Shown: piece after piece, positions 12,672-21,412 of the stretch
Position numbering within the stretch: position 1 is the stretch's first letter
How the letters are laid out: each line of letters starts with the position of its first letter
From: Orientallactaga sibirica
Lineage: Eukaryota > Chordata > Mammalia > Rodentia > Dipodidae
Assembly: GCA_036365145.1 (NCBI GenBank)
Contig: JAEOAD010000052.1
Location: forward strand, 16,103,501 to 16,167,500
Direction: 5' to 3'
Length of the DNA: 64,000 nt
The notes under the pieces: model-generated
What the model was told of the DNA's origin: nothing
What the model saw: only the letters and a program-made list of their open reading frames with translations
Database searches by the model: none
Position numbers and translations under genes: made by a program

Positions 12672-15600
12672 AATTTAAAAATCTTTAAAAAAACATGAAC
12701 CAAAGGATAATTGAAAGGAGAGTTTTTTTTTTTTTCCTTTCAAGGTAGGGTCTCACTCTAGCCCAGGCTGACCTGGAATTCACTATGTAGTCTCAGGGTG
12801 GCCTCAAACTCACAGCAATCTTCCTACCTCTGCCTCCTGAGTGCTGGGATTAAAGGTGTGCACCACCATGCCTGGTCAAAGGAAGAGGTTCTAATATAAC
12901 TGGCTAGAGGGCAGAGAGAAGCCTAGAGCTAGGGAACTAAGTGTAGCCAGTCCCAACTCCAACAGGGCAAAGAAAAACTGGCAGCTGAAAAAGTCCTCCT
13001 ATGGGTTGGAGAGAAGTCTCAGTGGTTAAAGGCACTTCCTTGCAAAGTCTGACAGCCTGAGTTCAATTCCCAGTACCCACATAAAGCCAGATGCACAAAG
13101 TGACAAATGTGTCTGGAGTTGTTTTCAGTGGCAGGAGGCCATGGTGTGCCCATTCTCTCTCTGTTTCTCTGCTTCTTTCTCTGTCTCTCAAATAAACCAA
13201 AATATTAAAAAAAAAAAAAAAAACTGTTGAAGCTGGGTGTTGTGGCACACGCCTTTAATTCCAGCACTCAGGAGGCAGAGGTAGGAAGATTGCCATGAGT
13301 TCGAGGCCACCCTGAGACTACATAGTTAATTTCAGGTCAGCCTGGGCCAGAGTGAGACCCTACCTCAAAAAAAAAATAAAAATAAAAATAAAAAAATAAA
13401 TAAAAACCTGTTGAAAACTGCAGTGCTGCCATCACCCAGAAGTCTCCCAGAGCTGCTGCATATGCAGCTTGTATCGTAACATTTACTATAGCTGGAGTGA
13501 GCTCAACATCCACCTCTTCCACACTTTATACCCGTTGTTCCTCACACATTACTGCACAGGAGCCCAACAGGTTTTATTGTGGATGAGCCTTCCAGATCCC
13601 ACCTAGTGAAAGGGCCAGGTCCTCTGGCCCCAGACCATTTTCATGAGATTTAATTCCCACAGGGCTGGCCTAGAGGGGAGCAGTATGGACCTGGCTTATG
13701 GGAGCTTGCTATCTGGCTGTCTGCCAAGCTGAGCTTCTCTTTTCTCAAGGCTTATCTAAATTTTCTCCATGGAGTAAGTTTGCCTGGACAGGCACTGCTG
13801 GCAAGCTTCCCACTGCTGAAATGGGATCTCTTTGTATCTTGGAACACAGCAGACTGAGGGAACAGATGTCAGCTGCCAGCTCACCATGTAGGTTCCTTGG
13901 CACCAGGCTTTGGCTTACCATGTAGGTAGGTCCTGTACCCAGGCTATGACCCCTAAGGTGGGATGACACTTTGTTGATTGTCAGTACTTCCTAAATATGT
14001 GTTTGTTCTTTCTTTCTTTTTTTTTTTTTTTAAAGAAACTTTATTTGCATGTATATGGGCATGTCAAGGTCTCTTGCTGCTGCAAACAAATGCCAGATGT
14101 ATGTGCTTCTTTTTGGTCTTTGGCTTTTATGTGGGTGACTGGGGAGTTGAACCCAGGCAGGCAGGTTTATAAACAAGCACCTTTAACCACTGAGCCATCT
14201 CCTCAGTAGCAACCAATTTTTTTTGTTTGTTTGTTTTTGTTTTTCAAGGTAGGGTTTCACTCTAAGCTGACCTGGAATTCACTCTGTAGTCTCAGGGTGG
14301 CCTTGAACTCACTTGTCCTCCTTACCTCTGCCTCCTAAGTGCTGGGATTAAAGGTATGCACCACCATGCCTGGCTTCAAACATGTTCTTTTTAAATGGCC
14401 AGCTTACTGAGCACTAACCGCACTGGGCCTGTTGTGTGGGTCCTTCTGATTAAGCCTCACAAGGATCTTCATTTTCAGAGAGTGACCCTGAGGCTTGGGA
14501 TACAGAGAGAAGCTCAGGCTCCTTCAGTTAGCAACCTGTTTGTGGTCAAGCCCTGCTGGAGTTCACCCTCAGAAAGGCAGAATACCCAGAATGCTTAGCC
14601 TTGAGTCACATGGGCCTGACAAGATCCAGGGATAACCATTCCAACACTGATGAGTGTCAAAATACTAGATAAGCCAGGCATGGTGGCTCATGCCATTAAT
14701 CCCAGCATTTGGGAGGCAGAGGTAGGAGATTGCCACGAGTTCAAGGCCAGCCTGAGACTACATAGTGAATTCCAGGTCAGCCTGAGCTAGAGTGAGGCCC
14801 TACCTGAAACCCCCTGCCCCCCAGGAAAAAACTAGATAAAATAAGCTCTATAAGACCAGGCCAGGGCTCAAGAGATGGCTTAGTGGTTAAGTGCTTGCCT
14901 GCAAAGCCTAAGTAGCCCGGTTCGAGGCTCGATTCCCCGGTACCCACGTGTAGCAGACAGCTTTAGGTTCACTGAGATGAACTTCCAGACCAGTCAGTTA
15001 TGGAGGAAGGGATTTATTGAAGTTCCATCATGGCAGAAGAACTGGCCTGCTTTCACAGGACCAAACACAGAAAAGCTACAAGCCAAAAGCCACACAGCAC
15101 AGCACACCTCAGGAACTCCAGTTAGGCACACTTTGCGTATCTTTCGAGTGAAATCTCAAACCCACCACCACACCTTAAGATCCTCCCAGTGACACTGCCT
15201 CCAGCCAGGTGGCTGCAGATGCAAACTACAAACTAATAAAACACTGAATATATTGGGGGCCATCTATTCAAACTACCACACCACATAAGCCAGATGCACA
15301 AGGTGGTGCATGTATCTGGAGTTTGTTTGCAATGGCTGGAGGCCCTGGTGCACCTATCCTGTCTTTCTCTCTCTGTCTGTCGCTCTTAAATACATAAATA
15401 AACAAAATTTAAAAAATAAAGACCAGGCCAATGATGGGCATTCAATACAAACTCTTTCCTGTGCCTTCTCTTTCTTTTATCACATGGATTGGGAGCCACC
15501 TTCCCTTGGGTGAGGTCACTGTGGTCCACTTGCAAACTCCTGCTTTGCTGGCTGAGGCAGAGGCTGGCTGGAGGGGTTCAGGGTATTGCCCCTTATGTTC

Positions 15601-18092
15601 CAGAGCCATGACATGTAGAAGTAGAAGAAACACTGCCATTATCTCACAAAATTTCTTATTTGACAGCTGGTGAATCCAGAGTCAGAGTTGGTTTGAGGAG
15701 CACAGAACTTCTAAGTGTGAAGCAGGGCCAGTAGCAAGAGCTGGTTCCAGGAATGAATATCCAGTTCTGTACCTTCAGTTCCTGACGTTCTAATCTAACC
15801 TTATTATGGATATTCCTGTTCTCCACTAGGGTGAAAAGACCTGCAGACAGGCCTCCATTCTGTAGACACCTTATTCTGAGGGACAGGCTGAAGCCCTAGG
15901 AGGACACACCTTCTGCTGGCAGAGGCTGGCTACTTTCAGGGCTCCCTGAGCATCAGTAGTCAGGCTATTGGGAGTGGGCAACGCTGCTGGATGATGAGTC
16001 ACTTTTAACAAGCCTTGCCCACATACAAAGCTCAGCATTCTGGATGCTGTGTGTTCAGGGATAACAGACACTAAGGAAGTATCTGATGTGGGTAGGCCCT
16101 GCTAATTAGCTGTGCCCATTCCCATAGAATCTCTGTCATTTCATCTCCCATCCCCAGCTTGTCAAGCCCAGTGAATCAACTTCTTTCTCTTGCCCAGGGA
16201 TCTAAGAAGTGCTAGAACTTCCTTACTTCTGCAGTGTCCCAGCATACAGAGGATAAATTAGGGTGAGCCTTCTCGTCTCTGTGGCTGAGAAAACCTTTCT
16301 TAGTAGACACTACAGCATCTGGGACAAGGCAGGGTAGGGACTATCATGTCCATATTATAGATGAGACCAAGATTCAGAAAGGCCCAGTAACTCCTCTTAT
16401 CCCATAGCTTCCAAGCCTCATCTTCTCTCCATTGGACTGCCCTCCTGACTTGGTCTTCCTCTGAAGCAACAGTCCCATACCATTTCAAGAGCAGAGGCAG
16501 ATGCCAAGGACAAAAGCTGAGGTGGCACTGAAAGGACCATGGTGCTACATAGGACCTCCTGCCCAAAGATGAAGGCAAATCAAGCCATATAGTCTCCAGG
16601 TATCAGATCCTACACCCTGCAAACTTAGAAGGGGACTGTACTTAGGGCCTTAAGAGGGAGCTTCCAGGGTCTGTTTCACCCTGGTTCTTCCAGTAGAGAA
16701 CCACAGCTGGATTCTCACAGCAGGACAATAGGACTCTATTGAAATGGGTACCACCTTATCAGGAACACTGGTTCAGGCAGACAGAAATGGTGAGGAGACC
16801 AGGAAACAGTCACTGAAGGAGAAGCAGTCATTTCTCAGGAAGGGGCCTTTTGCTAAGACTCAGGGAGGGGAGCAAGGGCTTGACAAGTTTGGTGTCTTTT
16901 TTGTTTGTTTGTTTTTTTCGAGGTAGGGTCTCATCCTGGTCCAGGCTGACCTGGAATTCACTGTGTAGACTCAGGGTGGCCTCAAACTCACAGTGATCCT
17001 CCTACCTGTGCCTCCCAAGTGCTAGGCGTGTGCCACCAAGCCTGGCTTAAAGTTTGGTGTCTTTTTTCCCCATGAGCAGCTAATGTCTCCCTGCAGCCTT
17101 CTAAAACCTACTGAGTGGGGAGAGAAGAGTAGGCAGCACATGCTCCCACGTATTTCCTCATCCAATGACACCAGTCCTCCCAGGCACTGAGCTGCTCTTC
17201 CAGGCTGACACTGCCAAAGAGTTGTTAGAGGATCTCAAGCATAGCAAACAGGACAATAGCAGGATTCTGGGCAGAGGCTTACTGCCTAGTTCTGGATGGA
17301 GTATACCCTGAGGGTGGGGATGTACTAGAAGATGCCACTACAGGCTTACACCTTTCAGACACAGAGGGGATATGAGAGAAGAAAGGCCCAGAGGGGCAGA
17401 TTGGGGGTAGTAAAGTCCTAAAGAACAGGACAGGGAATGAGACTAGTCCTGAGGCCTGAGTGCCAACTCCCTTTTGACAAGCTGAACCACACTAAGAAAG
17501 TTTTCTTGGGATCCCCTCTGTAAAATGTGAGGATTAGACTGATTTTTTTTTTTTCGAGGTAGAGTTTCACTCTAGCCCAGGCTGACCTGGAATTCACTAT
17601 GTAGTCTCAGGGTGGCCTTGAACTCATGACCATCCTCCTACCTCTGCCTCCCAAGTGCTGGGATTAAAGGAATGTGCCACCACACCCAGCTTTTTTTTTT
17701 TTTTCTTTTCATTTATGAGTGAGAGAAAGTAAGTGTGTGTACAGGTGTGCCAGGGCCTCTTGCTGTTGCCAACAAACTTCAGTTGAATACACATTCACAC
17801 TGTGCATCTGGCTTTATGTGGGCACTGCGAAACTGAACCCAGGCTGGAAGGCTTTACAAGCAAAGGCCTTTAACCACTGAACCATCTCCCCACCCCTGAT
17901 TTCTTTTTTTTTTTTTTTTTTAAGGTAGGGTTTCACTCTAGCTCAGGCTGACCTGGAATTCATTAGGTAGTCTCAGGGTGGCATTGAACTCTCAGGGATC
18001 CTCTTACCTCTGCCTCCCAAGTGCTGGTATTAAAGGCATGTGCCACCATGGCAGGCTTGATTCTGTGTTTTTTTTTTCCTTCATTAAGATTT

Positions 18093-18136
<44 letters not shown>

Positions 18137-19366
18137 GACAGGAGCCTTCACGTTGGGGCCCCAGTCAAGGGCTCAGCACAATGAGTGACCGAGGCTTATA
18201 GCTCCTCCACAGACACTGCTGGTTACAGGTGAGTGTGAGAGATAGGCAGGCCCCACCTAAAGATCCACAGACTATGTCCTCCTTGAGGGGAAAGGCTGAC
18301 AACATTATGACTGCCACATGTGTACACATCTGTCTCCTCCGAGTGTCTTAAAATTAGGGATTTTCCTGGTTACTTCTGTCACCTTCTCTTCCGCACTATA
18401 GGCATCTTATAGTCATCTGATTAAGTGATTACTTCTAGGCTCCCTTTTGAAGCCCCTCACATCTATGATGGAATGTGTGATACACAAATTCTTCAGAAAC
18501 AAGAAATGGCCACACCTCTCATATGGCTCACACTTTCTCAAAGTACAAAGATGACCAAAACCCAGGGAACCTACAGCCCAGCCCAGAGGGTAGGAAAGCT
18601 TCTACTGGAGTCACCACATGGACTCCTCTGGCCTCACAGGGCCCAGGTCTAAGGGAGGCCTGACAGGGAGAGGGACACTGTCCAGTGTTCTCCATATGCA
18701 TCTCAGCAGCAGCCAGAGCGGGTTTTCCTGCCCTCAAACGACTCTAAATTGACTGCCAGGATCACTTCTTTTTTCAGTGATACCACCCCAGGTCGATATT
18801 CTGATTATGAAGAGGGGGACATTTGGTGCTGGCCTCATGCCACCTGGATCTAGACTTTCTGTTCCCTTCCCCCAAGCCTATGCCACATACAGAGTCCCAG
18901 CTAAGAATCAAGGAGCAGTTCTAACCCTCCCGCATGGGCCAGGGTCACCTCCTGCCCCCTGCTACACCACAACAGTAGCTAGAGTGCCCAAGTCCCTTTG
19001 GGAGGCGCTTACTCAGTCTGCATACTGAAAGTTCCATGGGGAGGACTGGTCCAATCCTCCGGTTCAAAGATGGAAAACTGAAGCCAAGAGACGTAAAACG
19101 ACAGCGACCGAAAGCCCGGCTCGGATCCATGATTTCGCGGGGCTCGCACCCATTCCCTCATCCCTAGACAGCGCGAGCCCACCGAGTTCTCCGAAACGTG
19201 GAGAACTGGGGAGGCCAGAGCGCAGCAAGGAGGGAAGCGGAGGGCGAGCACGCAGCAGGGCGCCCGCTCCCCGCACGGCCCCCACTCACTTTGCCGAGAG
19301 CGTGTTGATGGAGCCGGTGACGAGCATGAGCCCGGCCAGGAACAGCTGGTACTTGGTCCAGGCCAT
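3194..19366 (-). CDS. SLC35F6: SLC35F6, solute carrier family 35 member F6 (six coding exons)
   Basis: Complete coding sequence in six exons: 19366-19290, 9801-9729, 8718-8547, 7999-7787, 7253-7143 and 3663-3194. They total 1116 nt, or 371 codons plus a stop, equal in length to the human protein as I remember it. All introns are GT-AG, with phases 2, 0, 1, 1, 1. The start MAWTKYQLFLAGLM sits in a good initiation context (G at -3, G at +4). The protein is a multi-pass drug/metabolite-transporter-type membrane protein with an EamA-like region near residues 105-165 (FQMLRGAVIIFTGLFSVAFL) and hydrophobic segments in every exon except the short exon 2. The family is related to nucleotide-sugar transporters. 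Human SLC35F6 (C2orf18/ANT2BP) is reported in mitochondrial and lysosomal membranes and to bind the ADP/ATP carrier ANT2; its substrate is not established. No frameshift or stop is seen, so the gene appears functional. Confidence 0.97.
4070..4252 (+). mobile_element. B1 SINE with perfect target-site duplication
   Basis: Full-length B1 in SLC35F6 intron 5. The 18-bp target site aaaaaagaactgctggga is repeated exactly at 4052-4069 and 4253-4270, which points to a fairly recent insertion. The tail is (CAAAAA)n-like. Confidence 0.95.
4275..4421 (+). mobile_element. Old B1-like element with A22 tail
   Basis: Diverged B1 signals (cagcactcaggaagtagagg, gagttccaggccag) followed by about 22 A residues. 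Confidence 0.5.
4645..4886 (-). mobile_element. DIP-type SINE, short subtype
   Basis: Head ending ccatctctccagccc at 4886, with an (ATTT) and AG-rich 3' end to the left. The middle carries an extra A-rich (caaaacaaa) stretch near 4739-4769 that other copies lack. Confidence 0.9.
4897..5034 (-). mobile_element. Old B1 SINE
   Basis: Diverged B1 on the minus strand: gagacagggtctca, cccaagtgctgggattaca and caccatgctcagc are recognisable. Confidence 0.65.
5326..6675. repeat. 50-bp minisatellite, about 28 copies
   Basis: Tandem array in SLC35F6 intron 5. The 50-bp unit begins atagccgctgacctaatgtc and ends gatacgatcctaacttctt. I count about 28 copies of its gacctaatgtc core. The distal half (about 5960-6670) is regular with near-identical units. 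The proximal part (5380-5720) and 6280-6360 contain scrambled, shortened units. The commonest variants are gatacgatcc/gatatgatcc/ggtatgatcc and gccgctg/gctgctg, the pattern expected of CpG decay, plus a recurrent gtccag/gtcgag change. Most units contain an AGATCT. No relation to a known transposon is visible. Confidence 0.95.
6680..7142. other. SLC35F6 intron 5, exon-proximal part
   Basis: Non-repetitive intron sequence between the minisatellite and exon 5. The donor of exon 5 lies at 7142-7141. Open frames here show no family resemblance. Confidence 0.6.
7143..7253 (-). CDS. SLC35F6: SLC35F6 exon 5 (residues 180-215)
   Basis: 111 nt between acceptor tcctcag and donor gtgcgt. It completes Gly179 and encodes DLLIIMAQVIIAIQMVLQEK followed by the VHPLRAVGTE loop, then splits Gly216. 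The donor departs from the usual gtgagt. Confidence 0.96.
7643..7699 (-). mobile_element. Head remnant of a DIP/B2-type SINE
   Basis: Only the tRNA-like head remains (minus-strand actggggagatagctcagtgg). No tail or middle region can be seen. Confidence 0.45.
7787..7999 (-). CDS. SLC35F6: SLC35F6 exon 4 (residues 109-178)
   Basis: 213 nt, acceptor tttccctag, donor gtgagg. It encodes LNMTSVSSFQMLRGAVIIFT, GLFSVAFLGRRL and ILATIAGLVVVGLADLLS, two hydrophobic helices of the EamA-like core. It completes Ala108 and splits Gly179. Confidence 0.97.
8060..8322 (-). mobile_element. B4-type composite SINE
   Basis: Order on the plus strand: GT-rich stretch, gagcctggagctcaccaattag, a B1-like module ending gggattaaaggcatgc, then the tRNA-like head ending gagccatcgccccagccc. 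This is the B4 layout. A run of about 21 T lies just left of it (about 8032-8052). Confidence 0.75.
8547..8718 (-). CDS. SLC35F6: SLC35F6 exon 3 (residues 51-107)
   Basis: 172 nt, acceptor tttctgcag, donor gtgagt. It encodes VGMFLGEFSCLAAFYLLRC, a hydrophilic loop (AAGQSDSSVDPQQP) and LCDMTGTSLIYV. It begins in phase 0 and ends after the first base of codon 108. Confidence 0.97.
8817..8938 (-). mobile_element. Diverged B1 SINE
   Basis: Minus-strand B1 with cgaggcagggtctcactctg and ggtgatcctcctacctcag; the head end is degraded. Preceded by a short ATTA-rich stretch. Confidence 0.75.
9205..9349 (+). mobile_element. B1 SINE with target-site duplication
   Basis: Flanked by aaaaagcaagctg at 9192-9204 and 9350-9362. 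The head is altered (gtggcggcgcctttaatccc) by a small internal deletion. Confidence 0.92.
9729..9801 (-). CDS. SLC35F6: SLC35F6 exon 2 (residues 27-50)
   Basis: 73 nt, acceptor ctgcag, donor gtacct. It completes Lys26 and encodes WADNFTAEGCGGSKKHSFKH then PFLQ, a lumenal-type loop rich in Gly, Lys and His. The boundary puts exon 3 in frame. Confidence 0.95.
9830..9888. repeat. 59-bp segment, copy 1 (likely source)
   Basis: Runs from ctggccactgcaggttgag to ctccacagg, just upstream of exon 2 in intron 1. It matches 10384-10442 at 58 of 59 positions, in the same orientation. Confidence 0.95.
10120..10475 (+). mobile_element. B4-type SINE containing a foreign insert
   Basis: tRNA-like head (ggctggagagaatggctcag), a B1-like middle with tctgtaatcc, and a CA-rich tail. 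The usual tctggcctccacaggcatg near the tail is interrupted by the extra sequence at 10384-10442. Confidence 0.7.
10384..10442. repeat. 59-bp segment, copy 2, inside a B4 SINE
   Basis: Same as 9830-9888 except one T-to-C change (catagg/cacagg). It sits where the B4 consensus would read ctggcc directly followed by ctccacagg. Confidence 0.93.
10525..10763 (-). mobile_element. DIP-type SINE, short subtype
   Basis: Complete copy with an AG-rich tail side and its head at the right end. Flanked by tgcaaaa at 10518-10524 and 10764-10770. Confidence 0.93.
10774..10868 (-). mobile_element. Old B1 fragment
   Basis: Weak minus-strand B1 (tttttgagacaaagactcac, tgctggaattatagg). Confidence 0.4.
10871..11224 (-). 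mobile_element. Solo MaLR-type LTR
   Basis: Starts tgttaaag and ends gaccaca. It shares gatggcatgagcag, acatcagatggacaa, taacacccctaagcccac and gacacctgattcaaa with the LTRs at 20678-22091. A non-coding old retroviral LTR (ERVL-MaLR), with a (CCCA)n expansion inside. No clear 5-bp flanking repeat remains. Confidence 0.8.
11248..11400 (-). mobile_element. B1 SINE
   Basis: Complete minus-strand B1 with a T-rich left end and caccacacccagct at the right. Confidence 0.92.
11562..11690 (+). mobile_element. Old B1-like element
   Basis: Diverged B1 (atggtggtgcatgtctgta, gaggctagcttatcctacata) ending in (CCAA)n. Confidence 0.5.
11691..12440. other. SLC35F6 intron 1, no feature recognised
   Basis: Apparently unique intron DNA. 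An open frame of about 97 codons at 12036-12329 (+) overlaps one of 86 codons on the other strand; neither resembles a protein family. Confidence 0.5.
12441..12694 (+). mobile_element. DIP-type SINE with (AAAT)n tail
   Basis: Full-length short subtype. Target site atgaacc lies before 12441 and at 12695-12701. The tail is about ten AAAT units. Confidence 0.95.
12723..12876 (-). mobile_element. B1 SINE
   Basis: Complete minus-strand B1; the flanks aaaggagag and aaaggaagag look like an imperfect target-site duplication. Confidence 0.92.
13004..13223 (+). mobile_element. DIP-type SINE
   Basis: Short subtype with a diverged head (gttggagagaagtctcagtgg) and an A17 tail. Confidence 0.9.
13232..13402 (+). 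mobile_element. B1 SINE
   Basis: Complete B1 directly after the DIP tail. The flank aaaactgttgaa recurs as aaaacctgttgaa past its (AAAAT)n tail. Confidence 0.93.
13403..14017. other. SLC35F6 intron 1, no feature recognised
   Basis: Apparently unique intron sequence without recognisable repeats or coding signals. Confidence 0.5.
14018..14208 (-). mobile_element. Older DIP/B2-type SINE variant
   Basis: Differs from the common DIP copies: the tail-side region reads ttatttgcatgtatatgggc instead of an AG run. The head is complete (gagccatctcctcag). Confidence 0.75.
14217..14374 (-). mobile_element. B1 SINE
   Basis: Minus-strand B1 with (GTTT)n left end; slightly shortened in the middle. Confidence 0.9.
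14673..14830 (+). mobile_element. B1 SINE with target-site duplication
   Basis: Flanked by actagataa at 14664-14672 and 14831-14839. The tail is C-rich (ccccctgcccccc) rather than pure A. Confidence 0.92.
14864..15418 (+). mobile_element. DIP-type SINE split by an LTR
   Basis: Head part 14864-14948 and tail part from 15281 on belong to one SINE. The outer target site aagaccaggcca lies at 14852-14863 and 15419-15430. It is interrupted at its cccacgtaagcc position by the LTR at 14949-15280. Confidence 0.93.
14949..15280 (-). mobile_element. Solo MaLR-type LTR inside a SINE
   Basis: 332 bp, starting TG and ending CA (tgtagcagac to actaccaca). The 5-bp target site ccacg (14944-14948) recurs as ccaca (15281-15285); the change is a CpG decay. 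A 5-bp duplication is normal for ERVL/MaLR. On its own sense strand it has AATAAA near the 3' side. Same family as the split LTR at 59505-60937. Confidence 0.9.
15431..16884. other. Unique part of SLC35F6 intron 1
   Basis: About 1.45 kb without recognisable repeats, about 2.4 kb downstream of the promoter. No convincing coding potential. Its freedom from SINEs, in contrast to its surroundings, makes it a candidate intronic regulatory region. Confidence 0.45.
16903..17049 (-). mobile_element. B1 SINE with long target-site duplication
   Basis: Flanked by aagtttggtgtctttttt at 16885-16902 and 17050-17067, 18 bp and exact. Confidence 0.95.
17068..17542. other. SLC35F6 intron 1, no feature recognised
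   Basis: Apparently unique intron DNA between two B1 elements. Confidence 0.45.
17543..17690 (-). mobile_element. B1 SINE
   Basis: Complete minus-strand B1 whose head abuts the T-rich tail of the next SINE. Confidence 0.92.
17692..17896 (-). mobile_element. Older DIP/B2-type SINE
   Basis: Diverged copy with a degraded AG stretch and head gaaccatctccccacccc; second of three SINEs in a row. Confidence 0.8.
17904..18057 (-). mobile_element. B1 SINE
   Basis: Complete minus-strand B1. The short flank tgatttct/tgattct is probably the target-site duplication. Confidence 0.92.
18094..18135. repeat. (ATTT)n microsatellite
   Basis: About ten uninterrupted ATTT units not attached to a visible SINE body. 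Confidence 0.9.
18136..19059. other. SLC35F6 intron 1, promoter-proximal part
   Basis: Apparently unique sequence next to the CpG-rich region; could contain intronic regulatory elements. No coding feature recognised. Confidence 0.45.
19290..19366 (-). CDS. SLC35F6: SLC35F6 exon 1 (residues 1-25)
   Basis: 77 coding nt, ATG at 19366, donor gtgagt at 19289. It encodes MAWTKYQLFLAGLMLVTGSI and NTLSA, then the first two bases of Lys26: a hydrophobic first membrane segment. The frame joins exon 2 without loss. Confidence 0.97.
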
Positions 19367-19446
19367 GGCAGGGGCTGGGGAGACCTCAGCAAGCCGCGGC
19401 TCCGGCCCGGGTCGCCGGCTCTCTCTCGAGCTCTTCCGGCCGGCAG

Positions 19447-19452
19447 CACGTG
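19447..19452 (-). promoter_or_regulatory. SLC35F6: CACGTG E-box (CLEAR-like)
   Basis: About 80 bp upstream of the ATG. On the gene's strand the context is GGTCACGTGCTG, which matches 8 of 10 positions of the CLEAR consensus GTCACGTGAC bound by TFEB/TFE3. USF and MYC-family factors also bind this core. Binding is inferred. Confidence 0.5.
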
Positions 19453-19842
19453 ACCACTGGGACCCGCCCGCCGCCCTCTCGGCTCCTCCTCCTGAGCTTG
19501 CAGGGTGGATGGCCTCAGGATGTGTGGTGTTCTGGAATGTCTCAGGACCTGCCTACCGCCTGCTCTTTTATTTTTATTTTTCCTAGAAATTCACTCATAC
19601 CAGGTGCTGTACCACCGAGCTTACACGCCCCAGTCCCTAGCCTACCCATTTGTAAAATAAGTCCATGGGACTTTGCAATGCCGATGCCGCGTGAATCTTA
19701 GAGCATTTTGTAAACCGTTTTGCAGCATCCAATGAAAGAATCTCCTTTCTCCAGGATCCCTAAGAGAACACCTGGGGTCCTAGAGGTGTCTCTAGGGATC
19801 TCAACCCGTTAAGTTGCTCACATTTAGTTCTTTCAGGCCTTT

Positions 19843-20000
19843 ATTTGTTTGTTTTTGTTTTTCACGCTAGGGTCTCACTCTAGCCCAGAGGCTGACCTGA
19901 AATTCACTATGTAGTCTCAGGCTGCCCTTGAACTCACAGAGCTCTTCCTACCTCTGCCTCCGGAGTGCTGGAATCAAAGGCGTGCGCCACTACTCTTGGC
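19843..20000 (-). mobile_element. B1 SINE
   Basis: First repeat upstream of the promoter; minus-strand B1 with (GTTT) left end. Confidence 0.9.
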
Positions 20001-20039
20001 AACTTTCAGGGGATTTACAATAAAAACTAAGAGGACAAT

Positions 20040-20140
20040 GCCAGGCATGCTGCATTCTTGTAACCCCAGCATTTGGGGAGCAGGAGGCAAAAGGATTAGG
20101 AATTCGAGGCAAGCTTTGGTTACATAAGAACCTATTAATG
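20040..20140 (+). mobile_element. Old B1-like fragment
   Basis: Recognisable by gccaggcatgctgcattc and aattcgaggcaagctttgg; strongly diverged. Confidence 0.45.
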
Positions 20141-20323
20141 GATGCTAACAACATTAAATCAAACCAAACTAAACTCAAACCAAAACAAAAGTAATAAGAA
20201 GCAAATTAAAATGCGAGAAGCTATGGGATTTAAGGCTATGCTTATGTGTGGTGGTGTTACTGGGGGGAGTTCCCTTTTGTGGGTTCTTAGTCTGCTGAAT
20301 AAAATAATTTAAAAATAGACTCA

Positions 20324-20460
20324 GGGGCAGGAGAGATGGCTTAGCAGTTAAGGCACTTACCTTGTACACATCTGGATTTCTTTTGCAGTGGCTGGAGGCC
20401 CTGACACGCCCATTCTCTCTCTCTACCTGCCTATTTCTCAAATAAAAAAACTAAAAATAA
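20324..20460 (+). mobile_element. DIP-type SINE with internal deletion
   Basis: The head goes up to the cttgcctt box and then jumps to cacatctggatttc, losing the B box and about 60 bp. Confidence 0.88.
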
Positions 20461-20677
20461 AACTAAAAATGCCTCAGAAGGAAGCTCGAGGACAATTTTA
20501 TTAATATTAAGGAAAATCAAGTCAGGCAAGCTATAGATCTCAGTGGTGGAATTCAGATTCTATTCTTTTGACTTGGAAGAAGTAGCTTTTCCTCAGTTAA
20601 GCTTTGATATTTCCATTCTCCTCTCTTTACCAGGGAGAGAGGAGGTTATGTTCAAAGTGGATTGTGAGTGAGGAGGT

Positions 20678-21024
20678 TGTTGTAGTCACCTTCATGCTGC
20701 TGGTAGAAAGCACCCAACCCAAAGCAGCTAATGGGAGGAAAGGGTTTATTTTGTCTTCCAGACTCCAGGGGAAGCTCCATGACAGCAGGGGACAATGTGG
20801 CATGAGCAGAGGCTGGATAACATTTCCTGGCGAACATCAGGTGGACAACAGCAGCAGGAGAGTGTGCCAAACACTGACAAAGGGAAGTTGACCATAACAC
20901 CCATAAGCCCACCACCAACAATACATTATCTCCAGGAGGCTCCAATTCCCAAATTGCCACCAGCTGGGGACACAGCAGTCAGAACACATAAGTTTATGGG
21001 GGACACCTGAATCAAACCACCACA
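20678..21024 (-). repeat. 3' LTR of the MaLR provirus
   Basis: 347 bp, TG...CA. Clearly similar to the 5' LTR over its whole length but visibly diverged, so an old insertion. Confidence 0.85.
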
Positions 21025-21359
21025 TTCTGCCCCTGACCCCCATAAACTGATAACAAAACCATGTTGCAAATTCAATGACCCTCTCTTTCCCACATTTGTT
21101 ATACTTCATAGTACCAATGAGCTACCAGTTTGTTAATCCATGGGAATAAAGCTGACTGTGAAGAGTAGGAAAACTTCTTCAGCATTCAGGCCCCTTCCTT
21201 TCAAAAGAGTCTGAATTCTTCCTGCTGTCCCAATGCAGATCAGCTGTTCCTATCTCAATGGTTGTAATCTCTCAAACAATTGCAGTTGAATGGGCAGCAG
21301 TTTTTGCCCAAATATTTCCTTTTTTTTCTGTGCCATATCCATCTGCTTACACTAGTCCA

Positions 21360-21412
21360 TTTATATTTTATAATATAAATATAATATAAATATATATTTT
21401 ATAATAAACCCT
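21360..21412. repeat. AT-rich tract
   Basis: Almost pure A/T with repeated aatataaa, inside the internal part of the MaLR provirus. Confidence 0.8.

Larger units (their letters stand above)
19060..19520 (-). promoter_or_regulatory. SLC35F6: CpG-rich promoter region of SLC35F6
   Basis: CpG dinucleotides are dense here and rare elsewhere in the window, as expected of a CpG-island promoter. It covers exon 1 and its 5' side. GC-box-like cccgcccgccgccc lies at about 19463-19476, and no TATA box is seen near the start. The transcription start is not determinable by eye; it should fall between about 19370 and 19450. Confidence 0.8.

Noticed and set aside
19009..19449. 146-codon minus-strand frame over the promoter and exon 1
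   Set aside because: GC-rich frame produced by the CpG-rich sequence; it runs through exon 1 in a different frame from SLC35F6 and crosses the real splice donor.
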